A DNA stretch of 64,000 nt from Hanstruepera flava (GTDB lineage Bacteria; Bacteroidota; Bacteroidia; Flavobacteriales; Flavobacteriaceae): positions 310,001 to 374,000 of the forward strand of contig NZ_JALJCW010000003.1 of the NCBI RefSeq assembly GCF_023634025.1. Reading direction: 5' to 3'. Every line of letters starts with the position of its first letter. Within the stretch, counting starts at the first letter, position 1. The translations under genes and the position numbers were made by a program. Below, in pieces: positions 27,419 to 36,230 of this stretch. Under the pieces are notes generated by a model. The model was not told the origin of the DNA, ran no database searches, and saw nothing but the letters and a program-made list of their open reading frames with translations.

Positions 27419-28210
27419 TTATTCTCTTTCAAGGGGGTTATTTTCTTTTTCTAATATTTCGGCAAAAGATTCTATATACTTTTTATGGACTTCTGGTGAA
27501 ATAGTTAGATTAGGGTTTTTTTGATAACAAAAAGGATCTCTCCTATAACGTAGTTCCGTTTCAAGAAATGTTTTTCTATCTGTATGAATATAGTATTTCA
27601 GATTAGTTTTGAATGCCGGTTTTGGGTCTAACTTTTCAAAGCCAATTAATTCAAAATGATAGTGGTTTTGAGTATCATACAATTCAATTATCAACCCAGG
27701 TAGACCGCTGAACTTGTATGGACCATCCGACACTGGTACTTCTGGTGTAAACCAACCAACATAATCTCTACCTGAAAAAATTGTTGTGGCTTTCTGTGCT
27801 TTATAACCATTTAAAGTTTTGGTTTCACCTATTAATTTCCAAGAGCACAATCTTTTAGGCTGCTCATAATAAAAAAAATCTTCTTTGATTTGACGGGTAT
27901 AGTATATGAAATCTCTTTTGTAATCTTTTAACACTATATAGTGTAAATCGGTAACGGCATTTATAGATGTGTGTCCAGAATTACCGCGCACTGATGGCTT
28001 ATTTTCCAAAGATTTGGATCGGCTGGAAAAAGCCGAAATATTTTCACCTATTAGCAAGACCATTACCTCACTTTTTGGAAATGAAGTTGCAGTAGAATCT
28101 AAAATATAAGTAAGTTTGTAAATTGCCTTATATTGGAAATTATCTTTCAAGTTTTGAGCATAAAGACTTATTGAAATAAAAGCAAAAAACCAAAAAAAAG
28201 TATTTTTCAT
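27419..28210 (-). CDS. GLPGLI family protein
   Basis: A 263-residue exported protein. A signal peptide (MKNTFFWFFAFISISLYAQ) is followed by a beta-rich domain with the naming motif in GPYKFSGLPGLIIELYD near 168-184. The family (TIGR01200) is confined to Bacteroidota and has no established function. It is the first gene of a two-gene operon with the TonB-dependent receptor-like protein (3-bp gap). The protein is probably periplasmic or outer-membrane associated. Confidence 0.93.
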   Translation of the reverse strand: MKNTFFWFFAFISISLYAQNLKDNFQYKAIYKLTYILDSTATSFPKSEVMVLLIGENISAFSSRSKSLENKPSVRGNSGHTSINAVTDLHYIVLKDYKRDFIYYTRQIKEDFFYYEQPKRLCSWKLIGETKTLNGYKAQKATTIFSGRDYVGWFTPEVPVSDGPYKFSGLPGLIIELYDTQNHYHFELIGFEKLDPKPAFKTNLKYYIHTDRKTFLETELRYRRDPFCYQKNPNLTISPEVHKKYIESFAEILEKENNPLERE

Positions 28211-28390
28211 AACATAATAGATTTCATATTATTTTAAAAAATTAGTTTAATGAGAAGAAATATATAAAACTACATAATTTAATATTAAAATAGATTTTGT
28301 AGGATTTTTTTTCAAACGAAAAACTATCTTCGTTATTCTGTTCACAGAGTAGATTGTTTTTTTTATTTTTATAAAAACCCAAATAACAGC

Positions 28391-29851
28391 ATGCTAAAGC
28401 AGTATTTACAATTTAAATTATCACAAAAATTATCCCCTCAACAGATTCAGTTAATGAAACTGATTCAACTACCTACACAAGCTTTTGAGCAGCGTTTAAA
28501 ACAAGAACTTGAGGAGAACCCAGCTTTAGAAGGTGGTAAAGAATCGCTAGACGATGATTTTGATGACAATTTTGATAATAGTACTGACGACTATGACGAT
28601 AATGAGTCTATTAACTCTGAAGATATTAACGTTGATGAATATTTGAGTGATGATGAAATACCAGATTATCGCACCCAAGCTAATAATTATAGTGCCGACG
28701 ATGATGAAAAGTCTGTACCTTATGCTGCCGGAACGTCGTTTACACAACATTTAATCAATCAGCTTAACACATTTCGTCTAGATGATGAAGAGCGTGATAT
28801 TGCTGAATTTTTAGTAGGTAGTGTAGACGAAAGTGGTTATATACGTCGCGAAGTAAGTGACATTATGGACGACTTGGCATTTACGCAGAATGTTTATACA
28901 ACAGAAGATAAAATTGAAGCGGTTTTTAAAATTGTACATCAGTTAGATCCTGCGGGTGTTGGTGCAAGAAATCTTCAAGAATGTTTAAGTATTCAATTAC
29001 ACCGAAAAGAAAAAACTGCAGATACTGAACTTGCTATACAAATTATTGATAATGCCTTTGAGCAATTTAGTAAAAAGCATTATAAAAAACTGCTTCAGAA
29101 ATTTGATATAACAGAAACCCAATTAAAAGATGCCATACATGTTATTGAGCACTTAAATCCTAAACCAGGAGGTTCTTATGCGGGTAATAATCGTATAGTT
29201 GAACATGTTGTACCAGATTTTGCCATTAAAATTGTTGATGGTGAATTAGAACTAACCCTAAACGGAAGAAATGCTCCTGAGTTACATGTTTCCCGAGAGT
29301 ATAATAACATGCTAAAGGGCTATAAAGATTCCAAAGAAAAGTCGAAGTCGCAGAAAGATGCCGTACAATTCATAAAGCAAAAATTAGATGCTGCCAAGTG
29401 GTTTATTGAAGCCATTAAGCAAAGACAACAAACTTTATTTGTAACCATGAGTGCCATTATGCACTACCAAAAAGACTATTTTTTAACTGGTGACGAGCGT
29501 AAATTAAGACCCATGATCCTCAAAGACATTGCCGATGAAATTGACATGGATGTCTCGACTGTTTCGCGTGTGGCTAATAGCAAGTATGTTGACACCCCTT
29601 ATGGCACAAAACTCATTAAGGATTTCTTTTCAGAATCTATGACAAACGACCAAGGCGAAGAGGTTTCTACCCGAGAGATTAAAAAAATTCTTGAAACGGT
29701 TATAGAAGAAGAAAACAAGAAGAAACCGCTTACCGATGAGGCTCTAGCTAAAATTCTTAAAGAAAAAGGATACCCTATAGCAAGACGAACAGTGGCCAAA
29801 TATAGAGAACAATTGGATATTCCAGTTGCCAGATTGCGTAAAAAAATATAA
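28391..29851 (+). CDS. rpoN: RNA polymerase sigma-54 factor
   Basis: A 486-residue alternative sigma factor that needs AAA+ activators. Region I is Gln/Leu-rich (LSQKLSPQQIQLMKLIQLP, then FEQRLKQELEENPAL). Region II is a strikingly acidic stretch (about 55-115) rich in Asp/Asn. The core-binding and HTH regions follow, and the RpoN box ARRTVAKYRE lies about 20 residues from the end. No enhancer-binding protein is encoded nearby. The stop overlaps the start of the next gene by one base. Confidence 0.97.
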   Translation: MLKQYLQFKLSQKLSPQQIQLMKLIQLPTQAFEQRLKQELEENPALEGGKESLDDDFDDNFDNSTDDYDDNESINSEDINVDEYLSDDEIPDYRTQANNYSADDDEKSVPYAAGTSFTQHLINQLNTFRLDDEERDIAEFLVGSVDESGYIRREVSDIMDDLAFTQNVYTTEDKIEAVFKIVHQLDPAGVGARNLQECLSIQLHRKEKTADTELAIQIIDNAFEQFSKKHYKKLLQKFDITETQLKDAIHVIEHLNPKPGGSYAGNNRIVEHVVPDFAIKIVDGELELTLNGRNAPELHVSREYNNMLKGYKDSKEKSKSQKDAVQFIKQKLDAAKWFIEAIKQRQQTLFVTMSAIMHYQKDYFLTGDERKLRPMILKDIADEIDMDVSTVSRVANSKYVDTPYGTKLIKDFFSESMTNDQGEEVSTREIKKILETVIEEENKKKPLTDEALAKILKEKGYPIARRTVAKYREQLDIPVARLRKKI

Positions 29852-30459
29852 TGCATCACATACTAAAAGGTATATCGTTTGTTTTTCACCCTATAATAAT
29901 GCCGCTATTAGGTGTTGTATTTTACTTTTCTAAATCGCCACGCTATATTCCTTATCAAATAGTTCAAGCTAAACTTATTTCGTTATTTATTTTAACGGTT
30001 TTATTACCAATACTGTTATACTATTTACTTAAAACTTTAGGTAAAGCCACTTCCATTTATTTATCAAATACGAAGGAGCGTATTATTCCATTAATTTTAA
30101 ATTCAGTTATAACTGTTTTGATTTTAATTCGTGTGCTCCCAAAAGATGAAATTATAGAACTTCATTACTTTTTTGTTGGTATTCTATTTTCAAACCTCAC
30201 CTGTTTGTTTTTAGCTATTTTAAAGTTTAAAGCCAGTATACACATGATTGCTGTTGGTGGTATATTTATGTTTTTTGTGGCTTTAAGTATTCATTTTAGC
30301 ATTAACATAAATGGAACATTGGCCTTAATGGCCATTATTATTGGAGCTGTTGCAACTTCGCGTTTAGATTTACTTGCACATGACTTTAAAGAGTTGTTAG
30401 TTGGCTTCTTTATTGGTGTATTACCACAACTTATTTTAGTGAATTATTGGTTACAGTAA
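29851..30459 (+). CDS. membrane protein with degenerate PAP2-phosphatase-like motifs
   Basis: A 202-residue membrane protein with about six transmembrane helices and no signal cleavage site. Its layout recalls PAP2 lipid phosphatases: TKERIIPL near 70-78 in place of KxxxxxxRP, a single KASIH near 129 in place of PSGH, and SRLDLLAHDFKE near 169 approximating SRxxxxxHxxxD. Each motif deviates, so it may be a non-catalytic or divergent member. It is coupled to rpoN by a one-base overlap. The family link is tentative. Confidence 0.75.
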   Translation: MHHILKGISFVFHPIIMPLLGVVFYFSKSPRYIPYQIVQAKLISLFILTVLLPILLYYLLKTLGKATSIYLSNTKERIIPLILNSVITVLILIRVLPKDEIIELHYFFVGILFSNLTCLFLAILKFKASIHMIAVGGIFMFFVALSIHFSININGTLALMAIIIGAVATSRLDLLAHDFKELLVGFFIGVLPQLILVNYWLQ

Positions 30460-31155
30460 ATAAAATATTAAGCCTACTTTAAGCACATTCATATCGGTAC
30501 TAAAGTTACTGCTACTATTTATATCTCCTAAAATAGGATTAAGTCCGTAATAAAAGTAAATATTCCATGTATTATATCCCGCACTTATAGTCAAGCCGTA
30601 TTGAAAATCGCTAATGCTTTTAATGTTATTGTTTTTTATTGTTCCTAATTCGCCCTTATATTTAGAACTGCTAGCAAAAACATATTCAATGTTTAAACCT
30701 GCATAAATACGCCAAAATTTATATTCAGATTGAGTTGAGGTACGCCATCGGATTTGTATGGGCAAATTGACAGTATAAGTCGTGAATTTATTTTTAGTAT
30801 ATTCAATATCCTCTTCATCTAATAAGATATAATCGAAGTTCCCGTTAGCATCTTTAGTAATTAGAAGATTATTATTATAGGAATCTGCTGAAACGCCTAA
30901 ACCAACACCAAATCCAAAGTTTCTTTTTTTATTTAACGGAATATCCCGAATATAACCCAAATGAAATCCGCTAGAAAATCCGCTTTGAGAAAGTCCGTTG
31001 GGCTTTTTACCTAGAATATTATAGGTGATGGCGGCGTAAAATTGGTCTTCCAAATATCGTGGGTCTTCAATTTTAGGAACCGTATCTTGTTCTTTTTGGG
31101 CCATTGATTGTTGGAACCAAAGCATTCCAACAAGGAATAAAAAAATATGCTTCAT
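30451..31155 (-). CDS. PorT-like outer-membrane beta-barrel protein
   Basis: A 234-residue protein from ATG 31155 (MKHIFLFLVGMLWFQQSMAQ, a clean signal peptide). The in-frame start five codons earlier has no such signal logic. The mature protein opens with DPRYLEDQFYAAITYNIL and alternates short amphipathic strands with aromatic ends (IYAGLNIEYVF, IYFYYGLNPILG), as in an eight-stranded porin-family barrel. The N-terminal string and length resemble flavobacterial PorT/SprT, a T9SS accessory protein. The window also encodes a T9SS substrate, so this is plausible but not proven. Its 3' end overlaps the convergent membrane gene by 9 bp. Confidence 0.8.
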   Translation of the reverse strand: MKHIFLFLVGMLWFQQSMAQKEQDTVPKIEDPRYLEDQFYAAITYNILGKKPNGLSQSGFSSGFHLGYIRDIPLNKKRNFGFGVGLGVSADSYNNNLLITKDANGNFDYILLDEEDIEYTKNKFTTYTVNLPIQIRWRTSTQSEYKFWRIYAGLNIEYVFASSSKYKGELGTIKNNNIKSISDFQYGLTISAGYNTWNIYFYYGLNPILGDINSSSNFSTDMNVLKVGLIFYLL

Positions 31156-31186
31156 GATAGTAACTAACAAGATGAATTTAATAAAA

Positions 31187-31216
31187 AAAGACGTATTGAT
31201 TTCTCAATACGTCTTT
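31187..31216 (-). terminator. terminator of the ExbB/ExbD operon
   Basis: A 13-bp perfect stem with a 4-nt loop (arms 31187-31199 and 31204-31216). On the minus strand it is followed by at least seven T. It separates the exbD gene from the PorT-like gene. Confidence 0.88.
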
Positions 31217-31238
31217 AAATTATAAAATTAAGAGTAAA

Positions 31239-31721
31239 TTATTGGTTAAGGCTTGCTAAAGCATCGCCTTGTCTTGTTTTGTAATTAATTTTAAGGGCGT
31301 TTACTTTACGTAATTCCTGTTTAATATCGGAAACTAGCCCCATATTTGTTTCTTTATCCACACTTAAAACAGTGGTTAAAAACGGGACCTCTTCTTCACG
31401 TTTACTAGCACGTTCTGCCGCAATAAATGCTGCAATTTCAGACACATCGGCAAACTTATCATTTAATTGAATTCTAGCAACTGTACCCATATCTTTATAG
31501 GCACTACTAGGTTTACCTGCATAAATATACATTAACAAATTACGCTTGGCTAGCTTTTCAACCTGATCTGCAGCTGGTAACCTATTTTCAATTTTTAATG
31601 TGTTCTGACGCATAACTGTTGCAACCATAAAGAAGAATAACAGCATAAATACAATATCAGGCAATGATGCTGTAGAGATTGCCGGTAAATCGCCTCCTTT
31701 TTTCTTTTTAAATTTAGACAT
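31239..31721 (-). CDS. exbD: ExbD/TolR-family biopolymer transport protein (second copy)
   Basis: A 160-residue single-pass inner-membrane protein with a short basic N-terminus (KFKKKKGGDLPAISTASLPD) and a transmembrane helix near 22-40 whose preceding Asp in SLPDIVFMLLFFFMV is the conserved proton-path residue. The periplasmic domain is about 45-160. It works with the ExbB-like channel at 32861 to energise TonB or a gliding/T9SS-like motor. It ends at a strong terminator. Confidence 0.92.
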   Translation of the reverse strand: MSKFKKKKGGDLPAISTASLPDIVFMLLFFFMVATVMRQNTLKIENRLPAADQVEKLAKRNLLMYIYAGKPSSAYKDMGTVARIQLNDKFADVSEIAAFIAAERASKREEEVPFLTTVLSVDKETNMGLVSDIKQELRKVNALKINYKTRQGDALASLNQ

Positions 31722-31739
31722 AAATTATACGTTTTTTAT

Positions 31740-32375
31740 CTAATTAGACTTTCTTGGTTCTGCTTCAGAGAATTTCTGTGGAATTAAAAGCTTTATAGCT
31801 TCTAATTTATCCTTTAAGAACGCTTTCTCTTCAGGAGTTGTCCTAGCATCGTTATACTTCTTTTCCGCTTCAACGTAACTCATATTCAAGTTTGGATAAT
31901 CTGCCACAAACTCTCTATTACGCAATTCGTTATAAGCTGCTATAATTTCGTTCTGAACCGCTATGTAAGTTTCATAACTTGTAAACCTATCATTTTGTAA
32001 AGAAATAATAGCTTTATCAAAATTATCTGAAGAACTTGGATTACGTTTTCCTTTACAACGTTTACATGCATCTTCACCTGTTCCTCCTCCGTTATCCAAA
32101 AAAGCAACAGCTTCCTTACGTAAATCTTTCAATTCAATAATTTTACCATCGTTGCCATTGGCTTTTAAAAGCAATTGGTTTTTTCCATTTACAGTTAATT
32201 GAAAAATGTTTCTTTGCTTGATAATAGGCGGTTCGGTTTCTTCTATTGGCGGCAACTTTCGGTTTAGACCAGAGTCTATTTCAATGGTAGTTGTTACCAA
32301 GAAGAATATTAGTAATAAGAAAGCAATGTCAGCCATTGAGCCAGCATTAACTTCCGGTGCTGATCGTTTTGCCAT
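31740..32375 (-). CDS. exbD: ExbD/TolR-family protein with periplasmic CxxC
   Basis: A 211-residue ExbD/TolR paralogue. The cytosolic start is AKRSAPEVNAGSMADIAFLL, and the conserved transmembrane Asp is D16 (SMADIAFLLLIFFLV). The periplasmic part is longer than usual, with an inserted basic segment holding C104-K-R-C107, and a coiled-coil-like tail. The Cys pair is unusual in ExbD and could form a disulfide. It lies 18 bp before the second exbD, in the exbB operon. Confidence 0.9.
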   Translation of the reverse strand: MAKRSAPEVNAGSMADIAFLLLIFFLVTTTIEIDSGLNRKLPPIEETEPPIIKQRNIFQLTVNGKNQLLLKANGNDGKIIELKDLRKEAVAFLDNGGGTGEDACKRCKGKRNPSSSDNFDKAIISLQNDRFTSYETYIAVQNEIIAAYNELRNREFVADYPNLNMSYVEAEKKYNDARTTPEEKAFLKDKLEAIKLLIPQKFSEAEPRKSN

Positions 32376-32381
32376 AATAGT

Positions 32382-32834
32382 TTATTTATTCATCATTTTT
32401 TTGACACCTGAAAACAACATAGCTCCTCCTGCAATAAGCACTAAAAAGTAAAACATATACAATCCAGCACCTACCATTTTAGAGCCGTTTGCAGATAAAA
32501 CTTCTCCATCACGTAAAGGTGTTTCAACGCCTTGAGCAAAAGCGAAATAACAGATTAATGCCAATATAACGAAGGCTCCCACACCTACTAAAGTGTTTTT
32601 AAGCGTGGCAGTATTTGTAAACAGATTTTTTAAAACAAAAACCAATACAAACAACAGTGTAATCCCCATGATTATGTAAGCTACGATTGCCATTGGCTCA
32701 ACAATGGCTGTATCGCCCATTTCAGCTGCTGCTTTAATAGCTTCATCACCTTCATTAATAATTCGAATTAAAAAGATAATTCCTGCAAGTCCTAAAACAG
32801 CTGCTACTATTTTTAAAATTTTGTGTAAATTCAT
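32382..32834 (-). CDS. hypothetical four-helix membrane protein in the exbB-exbD operon
   Basis: A 150-residue inner-membrane protein with about four hydrophobic helices (about 7-24, 48-68, 80-100, 122-142) and a basic C-terminus. It sits between exbB and exbD with gaps of 26 bp and 6 bp, so it is very likely part of that operon. I do not recognise a family. It may be an accessory subunit of the proton channel. Confidence 0.8.
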   Translation of the reverse strand: MNLHKILKIVAAVLGLAGIIFLIRIINEGDEAIKAAAEMGDTAIVEPMAIVAYIIMGITLLFVLVFVLKNLFTNTATLKNTLVGVGAFVILALICYFAFAQGVETPLRDGEVLSANGSKMVGAGLYMFYFLVLIAGGAMLFSGVKKMMNK

Positions 32835-32860
32835 AATTTAAAAATTATTGCTGTTAGTAA

Positions 32861-33634
32861 TTACTTCTTGTTTCTAATCAATAAATCCATTAATGTTATA
32901 GAAGCGTCTTCCATATCATTTACGATACTATCAATTTTAGCAATAATATAGTTATAGAAAATTTGAAGAATAATAGCTACAATTAAACCAAATACGGTTG
33001 TTAAAAGAGCTACTTTAATACCACCAGCAACAAGTGATGGTTGCATATCTCCAGCAGCTTGAATTTTATCGAATGCTTGGATCATACCAATTACAGTTCC
33101 CATGAAGCCTAACATTGGTGCCAAAGCGATAAATAATGAAATCCAAGATACATTTTTCTCTAATTGACCCATTTGAACACCACCATAAGCAATAACCGCT
33201 TTTTCGGCAGCTTCGATACCTTCGTCTGTTCTATCTAATCCTTGGTAGAAAATAGAAGCAACAGGTCCTTTTGTATTTCTACAAACTTCTTTAGCTGCAT
33301 CTACACCACCAGATTGCAGTGCATCTTCAACATCTTGAGTTAATTTTTTAGTATTTGTAGTAGAAAGGTTTAAAAAGATAATTCTCTCTATGGCTATGGC
33401 TAAACCAAGAATTAAACATAAAAGCACAATACCCATAAATCCTGGTCCACCTTCAATAAAACGTTTTTTAAGTTCTTGGTGAAATCCTAATTCCTCTGCA
33501 GCCGCATCATCAGCAGCATCATCTTGAATTGTAGTAACAACTGTACTTGCATTTGTGTTTGCATTTGTAGTTGCATTAGCTGTTCCGAATGCCATAAAAC
33601 ATAAAATGGCTAGGATAGAAAATAATCTTTTCAT
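32861..33634 (-). CDS. exbB: MotA/TolQ/ExbB proton channel family protein
   Basis: A 257-residue proton channel subunit. It has an N-terminal signal-like segment (MKRLFSILAILCFMAFGTANA) and an Asn/Thr/Asp-rich periplasmic stretch. Three core helices follow (about 70-90, 158-180, 205-230), with the family string APMLGFMGTVIGMIQAFDKI at about 171-190. It is the first gene of an operon with a small membrane protein and two exbD genes. It supplies proton-motive energy to TonB-dependent transport, of which this window has two receptor genes. Confidence 0.94.
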   Translation of the reverse strand: MKRLFSILAILCFMAFGTANATTNANTNASTVVTTIQDDAADDAAAEELGFHQELKKRFIEGGPGFMGIVLLCLILGLAIAIERIIFLNLSTTNTKKLTQDVEDALQSGGVDAAKEVCRNTKGPVASIFYQGLDRTDEGIEAAEKAVIAYGGVQMGQLEKNVSWISLFIALAPMLGFMGTVIGMIQAFDKIQAAGDMQPSLVAGGIKVALLTTVFGLIVAIILQIFYNYIIAKIDSIVNDMEDASITLMDLLIRNKK

Positions 33635-33709
33635 TGTTCTTGTTCTTAATTTTATTAGTTAAAGTGTTAAAGATATAAAAAAATTGTAATTAAAAAATTA
33701 AAATTACAG

Positions 33710-33797
33710 CAGAGAGGAAGGGATTCGAACCCTCGATACGCTTTTGGCGTATACACACTTTCCAGGCGTGCGCCTTCGACCACTCGGCCACCTCTCT
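33710..33797 (-). tRNA. tRNA-Ser(GGA)
   Basis: An 88-nt cloverleaf on the minus strand. The acceptor stem AGAGAGG/CCTCTCT has G as discriminator. The D-arm is GGCCGAGTGGTCGAAGGC, the anticodon loop CTGGAAA (anticodon GGA, reading UCC/UCU), followed by a long type II variable arm (TATACGC/GCGTATC) and the T-arm GAGGGTTCGAATCCCTT. The CCA end is not encoded. Confidence 0.95.
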
Positions 33798-33879
33798 GTA
33801 ATTAATTTTATTACAGTGTGCCAAATAACAAAAAAACTAGCAAAGCTGAAAATTTTGTAAGTTAATTTATTGCCATTTT

Positions 33880-34911
33880 TTAGGTTAACTCTCCTCTTAA
33901 CGATGTTTCAAAAACTGTTTTAAAGGTTTTGGAAGAAATTTCTTCGCCTAACAAATACATTAGTTTTGTAATAGCTGCTTCTGTGGTAATATCTTTTCCT
34001 GAAATTACGCCTATATTTTTTAGTTGAGAACTTGTTTCGTACTGCCCCATATTAACACTTCCACCAGAACACTGGGTTACATTTATAATATGAATATTAT
34101 TTTTTATAGCTTCTTTTAAGGGTTGGATGAACCAATCTTCATTTGAGGCATTACCAGCACCGTATGTTTCTAATACTACGCCTTTAAGGTTGGGCGTCTT
34201 TAAAAGACTTTCTAAAATAGCTCCTGAAATTCCTGGAAACAACTTTATTAGAGCGATATTTGTATCAAATGCTTTATGGACTACTAATTTTTTTCTGGTA
34301 TTAGGACTAAAAAGTGCTTCACTATTTAGTTTAATATGTACACCCGATTCGGCTAAATGTGGATAGTTTAGAGATTCAAAGGCTTCAAAATGTTCTGCAT
34401 TGATTTTGGTAGTTCTGTTCCCTCGATATAATTTATATTCAAAATACAAACACACCTCTCTTATTACAGGCCTGTTTCTATATAGTAACGATGCCATTTG
34501 AATAGAAGTTATTAAATTCTCTTTAGCATCAGTTCGTAAATCTCCAATTGGTAATTGAGACCCTGTTAGTATAACAGGTTTGGCCAAATTTTCTAGCATA
34601 AAACTTAAAGCCGAAGCTGTGTAACTCATGGTATCACTACCATGCAACACCACAAAACCATCATAGTTGTTGTAGTTGTCTTCAATAATGGTGACTAATT
34701 GTACCCAATAATTTGGGTTCATATTAGAAGAGTCTATTGGCTCATCAAAAGCTACTGTTTCAATATTACAGGTAAGTAATTTTAATTCCGGAATACGCTT
34801 TAGAAGGTTGTTAAAATCAAATGATTTTAATGCACCAGTATTGGGATTCTTAACCATTCCAATAGTACCCCCTGTATAAATCAATAGAATGTTCGGGTTA
34901 TTGCTTTCCAT
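33880..34911 (-). CDS. ansA: L-asparaginase type I, cytoplasmic
   Basis: A 343-residue asparaginase of the bacterial AnsA/AnsB fold, hydrolysing L-Asn to Asp and ammonia. Catalytic strings are YTGGTIGMV (first Thr) and HGSDTM (Thr-Asp of the second triad) near residue 90. There is no signal peptide, so it is type I. It follows tatD by 3 bp in the same operon. It is unrelated in fold to the two Ntn-type enzymes near 5 and 11 kb. Confidence 0.95.
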   Translation of the reverse strand: MESNNPNILLIYTGGTIGMVKNPNTGALKSFDFNNLLKRIPELKLLTCNIETVAFDEPIDSSNMNPNYWVQLVTIIEDNYNNYDGFVVLHGSDTMSYTASALSFMLENLAKPVILTGSQLPIGDLRTDAKENLITSIQMASLLYRNRPVIREVCLYFEYKLYRGNRTTKINAEHFEAFESLNYPHLAESGVHIKLNSEALFSPNTRKKLVVHKAFDTNIALIKLFPGISGAILESLLKTPNLKGVVLETYGAGNASNEDWFIQPLKEAIKNNIHIINVTQCSGGSVNMGQYETSSQLKNIGVISGKDITTEAAITKLMYLLGEEISSKTFKTVFETSLRGELT

Positions 34912-34914
34912 GAA

Positions 34915-35682
34915 TTAAATATTAAAAACGTCTTTTGAGTTTTGAGTCGTAATTTCGGTAATTTTTTCTTGAGGTAACTGGTATAATTCTGAAAGTTTTT
35001 CCAAAACCTTAATAATATAACTGCTTTCATTTCGCTTTCCTCTGTAAGGCTTTGGAGCCAAATATGGCGAATCGGTTTCAAGAACAATATGCTTTAAATC
35101 TATTTCACTAATAAATTGGTCTATTTTTCCATTTTTAAAGGTAACTACTCCGCCAATGCCCAATTTCATATTGAAGGAAATAGCTCGTTTGGCTTGCTCT
35201 TTTGTTCCAGTAAAGCAGTGAAAAATTCCAAACAAGTCATCTGATTTTTCGGTTTTCAAAACTTCGAAAATCTCGTCAAAAGCATCGCGACAATGGATAA
35301 CTATGGGCAATTTATATTTTTTAGCCAATTGAATTTGATGCTTAAATGCTTTCTTTTGAATCTCCAATGTTGATGTATCCCAATACAAGTCAATTCCAAT
35401 CTCACCAATGGCAAAAAATGGTCTTTTAGCCAACATGGCTTCAACATGGGCTAATTCTTCTTTATAATTTTCTTTTACAGAAGTGGGATGTAAACCCATC
35501 ATTAAAAAAACATGATTTGGATAGTGTTGCTCTAATTGCAACATGGAATCTGTATATGAAGAATCAATAGCTGGAATAAAAAAGCGCTTAACGTTATTAT
35601 CTAAAGCACGCTTTATCATTTCGGATCTGTCCTCATCAAAAGCTTCGCTATATAAATGTGTATGGGTATCGGTAATTATCAT
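34915..35682 (-). CDS. tatD: TatD-family metal-dependent hydrolase (DNase)
   Basis: A 255-residue amidohydrolase-fold nuclease. Metal ligands visible are DTHTHL (H7, H9), GEIGIDLYWD (Glu near 93), IVIHCRDA (His), FHCFTGT (His) and ETDSPYLAPKPYRGKRNE (Asp). It is cytoplasmic and the first gene of the tatD-ansA pair. Relatives act as 3'-5' exonucleases in DNA repair or RNA processing. Confidence 0.95.
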   Translation of the reverse strand: MIITDTHTHLYSEAFDEDRSEMIKRALDNNVKRFFIPAIDSSYTDSMLQLEQHYPNHVFLMMGLHPTSVKENYKEELAHVEAMLAKRPFFAIGEIGIDLYWDTSTLEIQKKAFKHQIQLAKKYKLPIVIHCRDAFDEIFEVLKTEKSDDLFGIFHCFTGTKEQAKRAISFNMKLGIGGVVTFKNGKIDQFISEIDLKHIVLETDSPYLAPKPYRGKRNESSYIIKVLEKLSELYQLPQEKITEITTQNSKDVFNI

Positions 35683-35710
35683 GAGACAAAAATATATCTT
35701 TTTACATTAC

Positions 35711-35718
35711 TATCTTTG
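35711..35718 (+). promoter_or_regulatory. -7 promoter element of the retropepsin-like gene
   Basis: TATCTTTG fits TAnnTTTG and ends 16 bp before the ATG at 35735. A longer reading frame from 35543 would start far upstream of it, inside tatD. Confidence 0.6.
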
Positions 35719-35734
35719 CTATAAACTATTAGTT

Positions 35735-36175
35735 ATGGAAAGCATTCAAGATTTTCTTCTCAATAAAGGCTACACCAAGGTTAAATTAAAGCTAACCAAA
35801 ACCAACCATTTTGAAATTAAAGCTACCATTAATGGTATAAAGGGACGTTTTATTTTAGATACTGGCGCATCTAACTCTTGTGTTGGATTTGATGCCGTAG
35901 ATAATTTTAAATTAAAGGCTAAAGACTCTGAAGTTAAAGCTGCTGGTGCTGGAGCCATTGATATGCTTACTCAAATTTCTAAAAGGAATAAGTTAAAAAT
36001 AGGTAAATGGAAACATGACAAGGTTGCGCTTATTCTATTCAATTTGTCACATGTAAACACAGCACTTACCAATCATGATGCCGAACCTGTTGATGGTATT
36101 ATTGGTGCGGATATTTTAAAGAAATCAAAGGCCATCATTGATTACGAAAAGAAATATTTGTATCTAAAAATGTAG
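35735..36175 (+). CDS. retropepsin-like aspartic protease family protein
   Basis: A 146-residue single-domain protein with the clan AA motif ILDTGASNSCV (catalytic Asp D42) and the later hydrophobic-Gly string GIIGADIL near 126, as in dimeric retroviral-type proteases. I chose the ATG at 35735 because it follows the -7 element and removes a 64-residue stretch antisense to tatD. It has no signal peptide, and the substrate is unknown. It lies 55 bp before the response regulator gene on the same strand, so the two may be co-transcribed. Confidence 0.86.
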   Translation: MESIQDFLLNKGYTKVKLKLTKTNHFEIKATINGIKGRFILDTGASNSCVGFDAVDNFKLKAKDSEVKAAGAGAIDMLTQISKRNKLKIGKWKHDKVALILFNLSHVNTALTNHDAEPVDGIIGADILKKSKAIIDYEKKYLYLKM

Positions 36176-36230
36176 TGCAATTCTTATAATTTGTTATTTT
36201 TATAGCACAATCCAAATCAGTCTTATATAC

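Noticed and set aside
35543-35734. Longer form of the retropepsin-like protein from 35543
   Set aside because: It would start upstream of the -7 element and be antisense to tatD; the shorter start fits promoter and family size.
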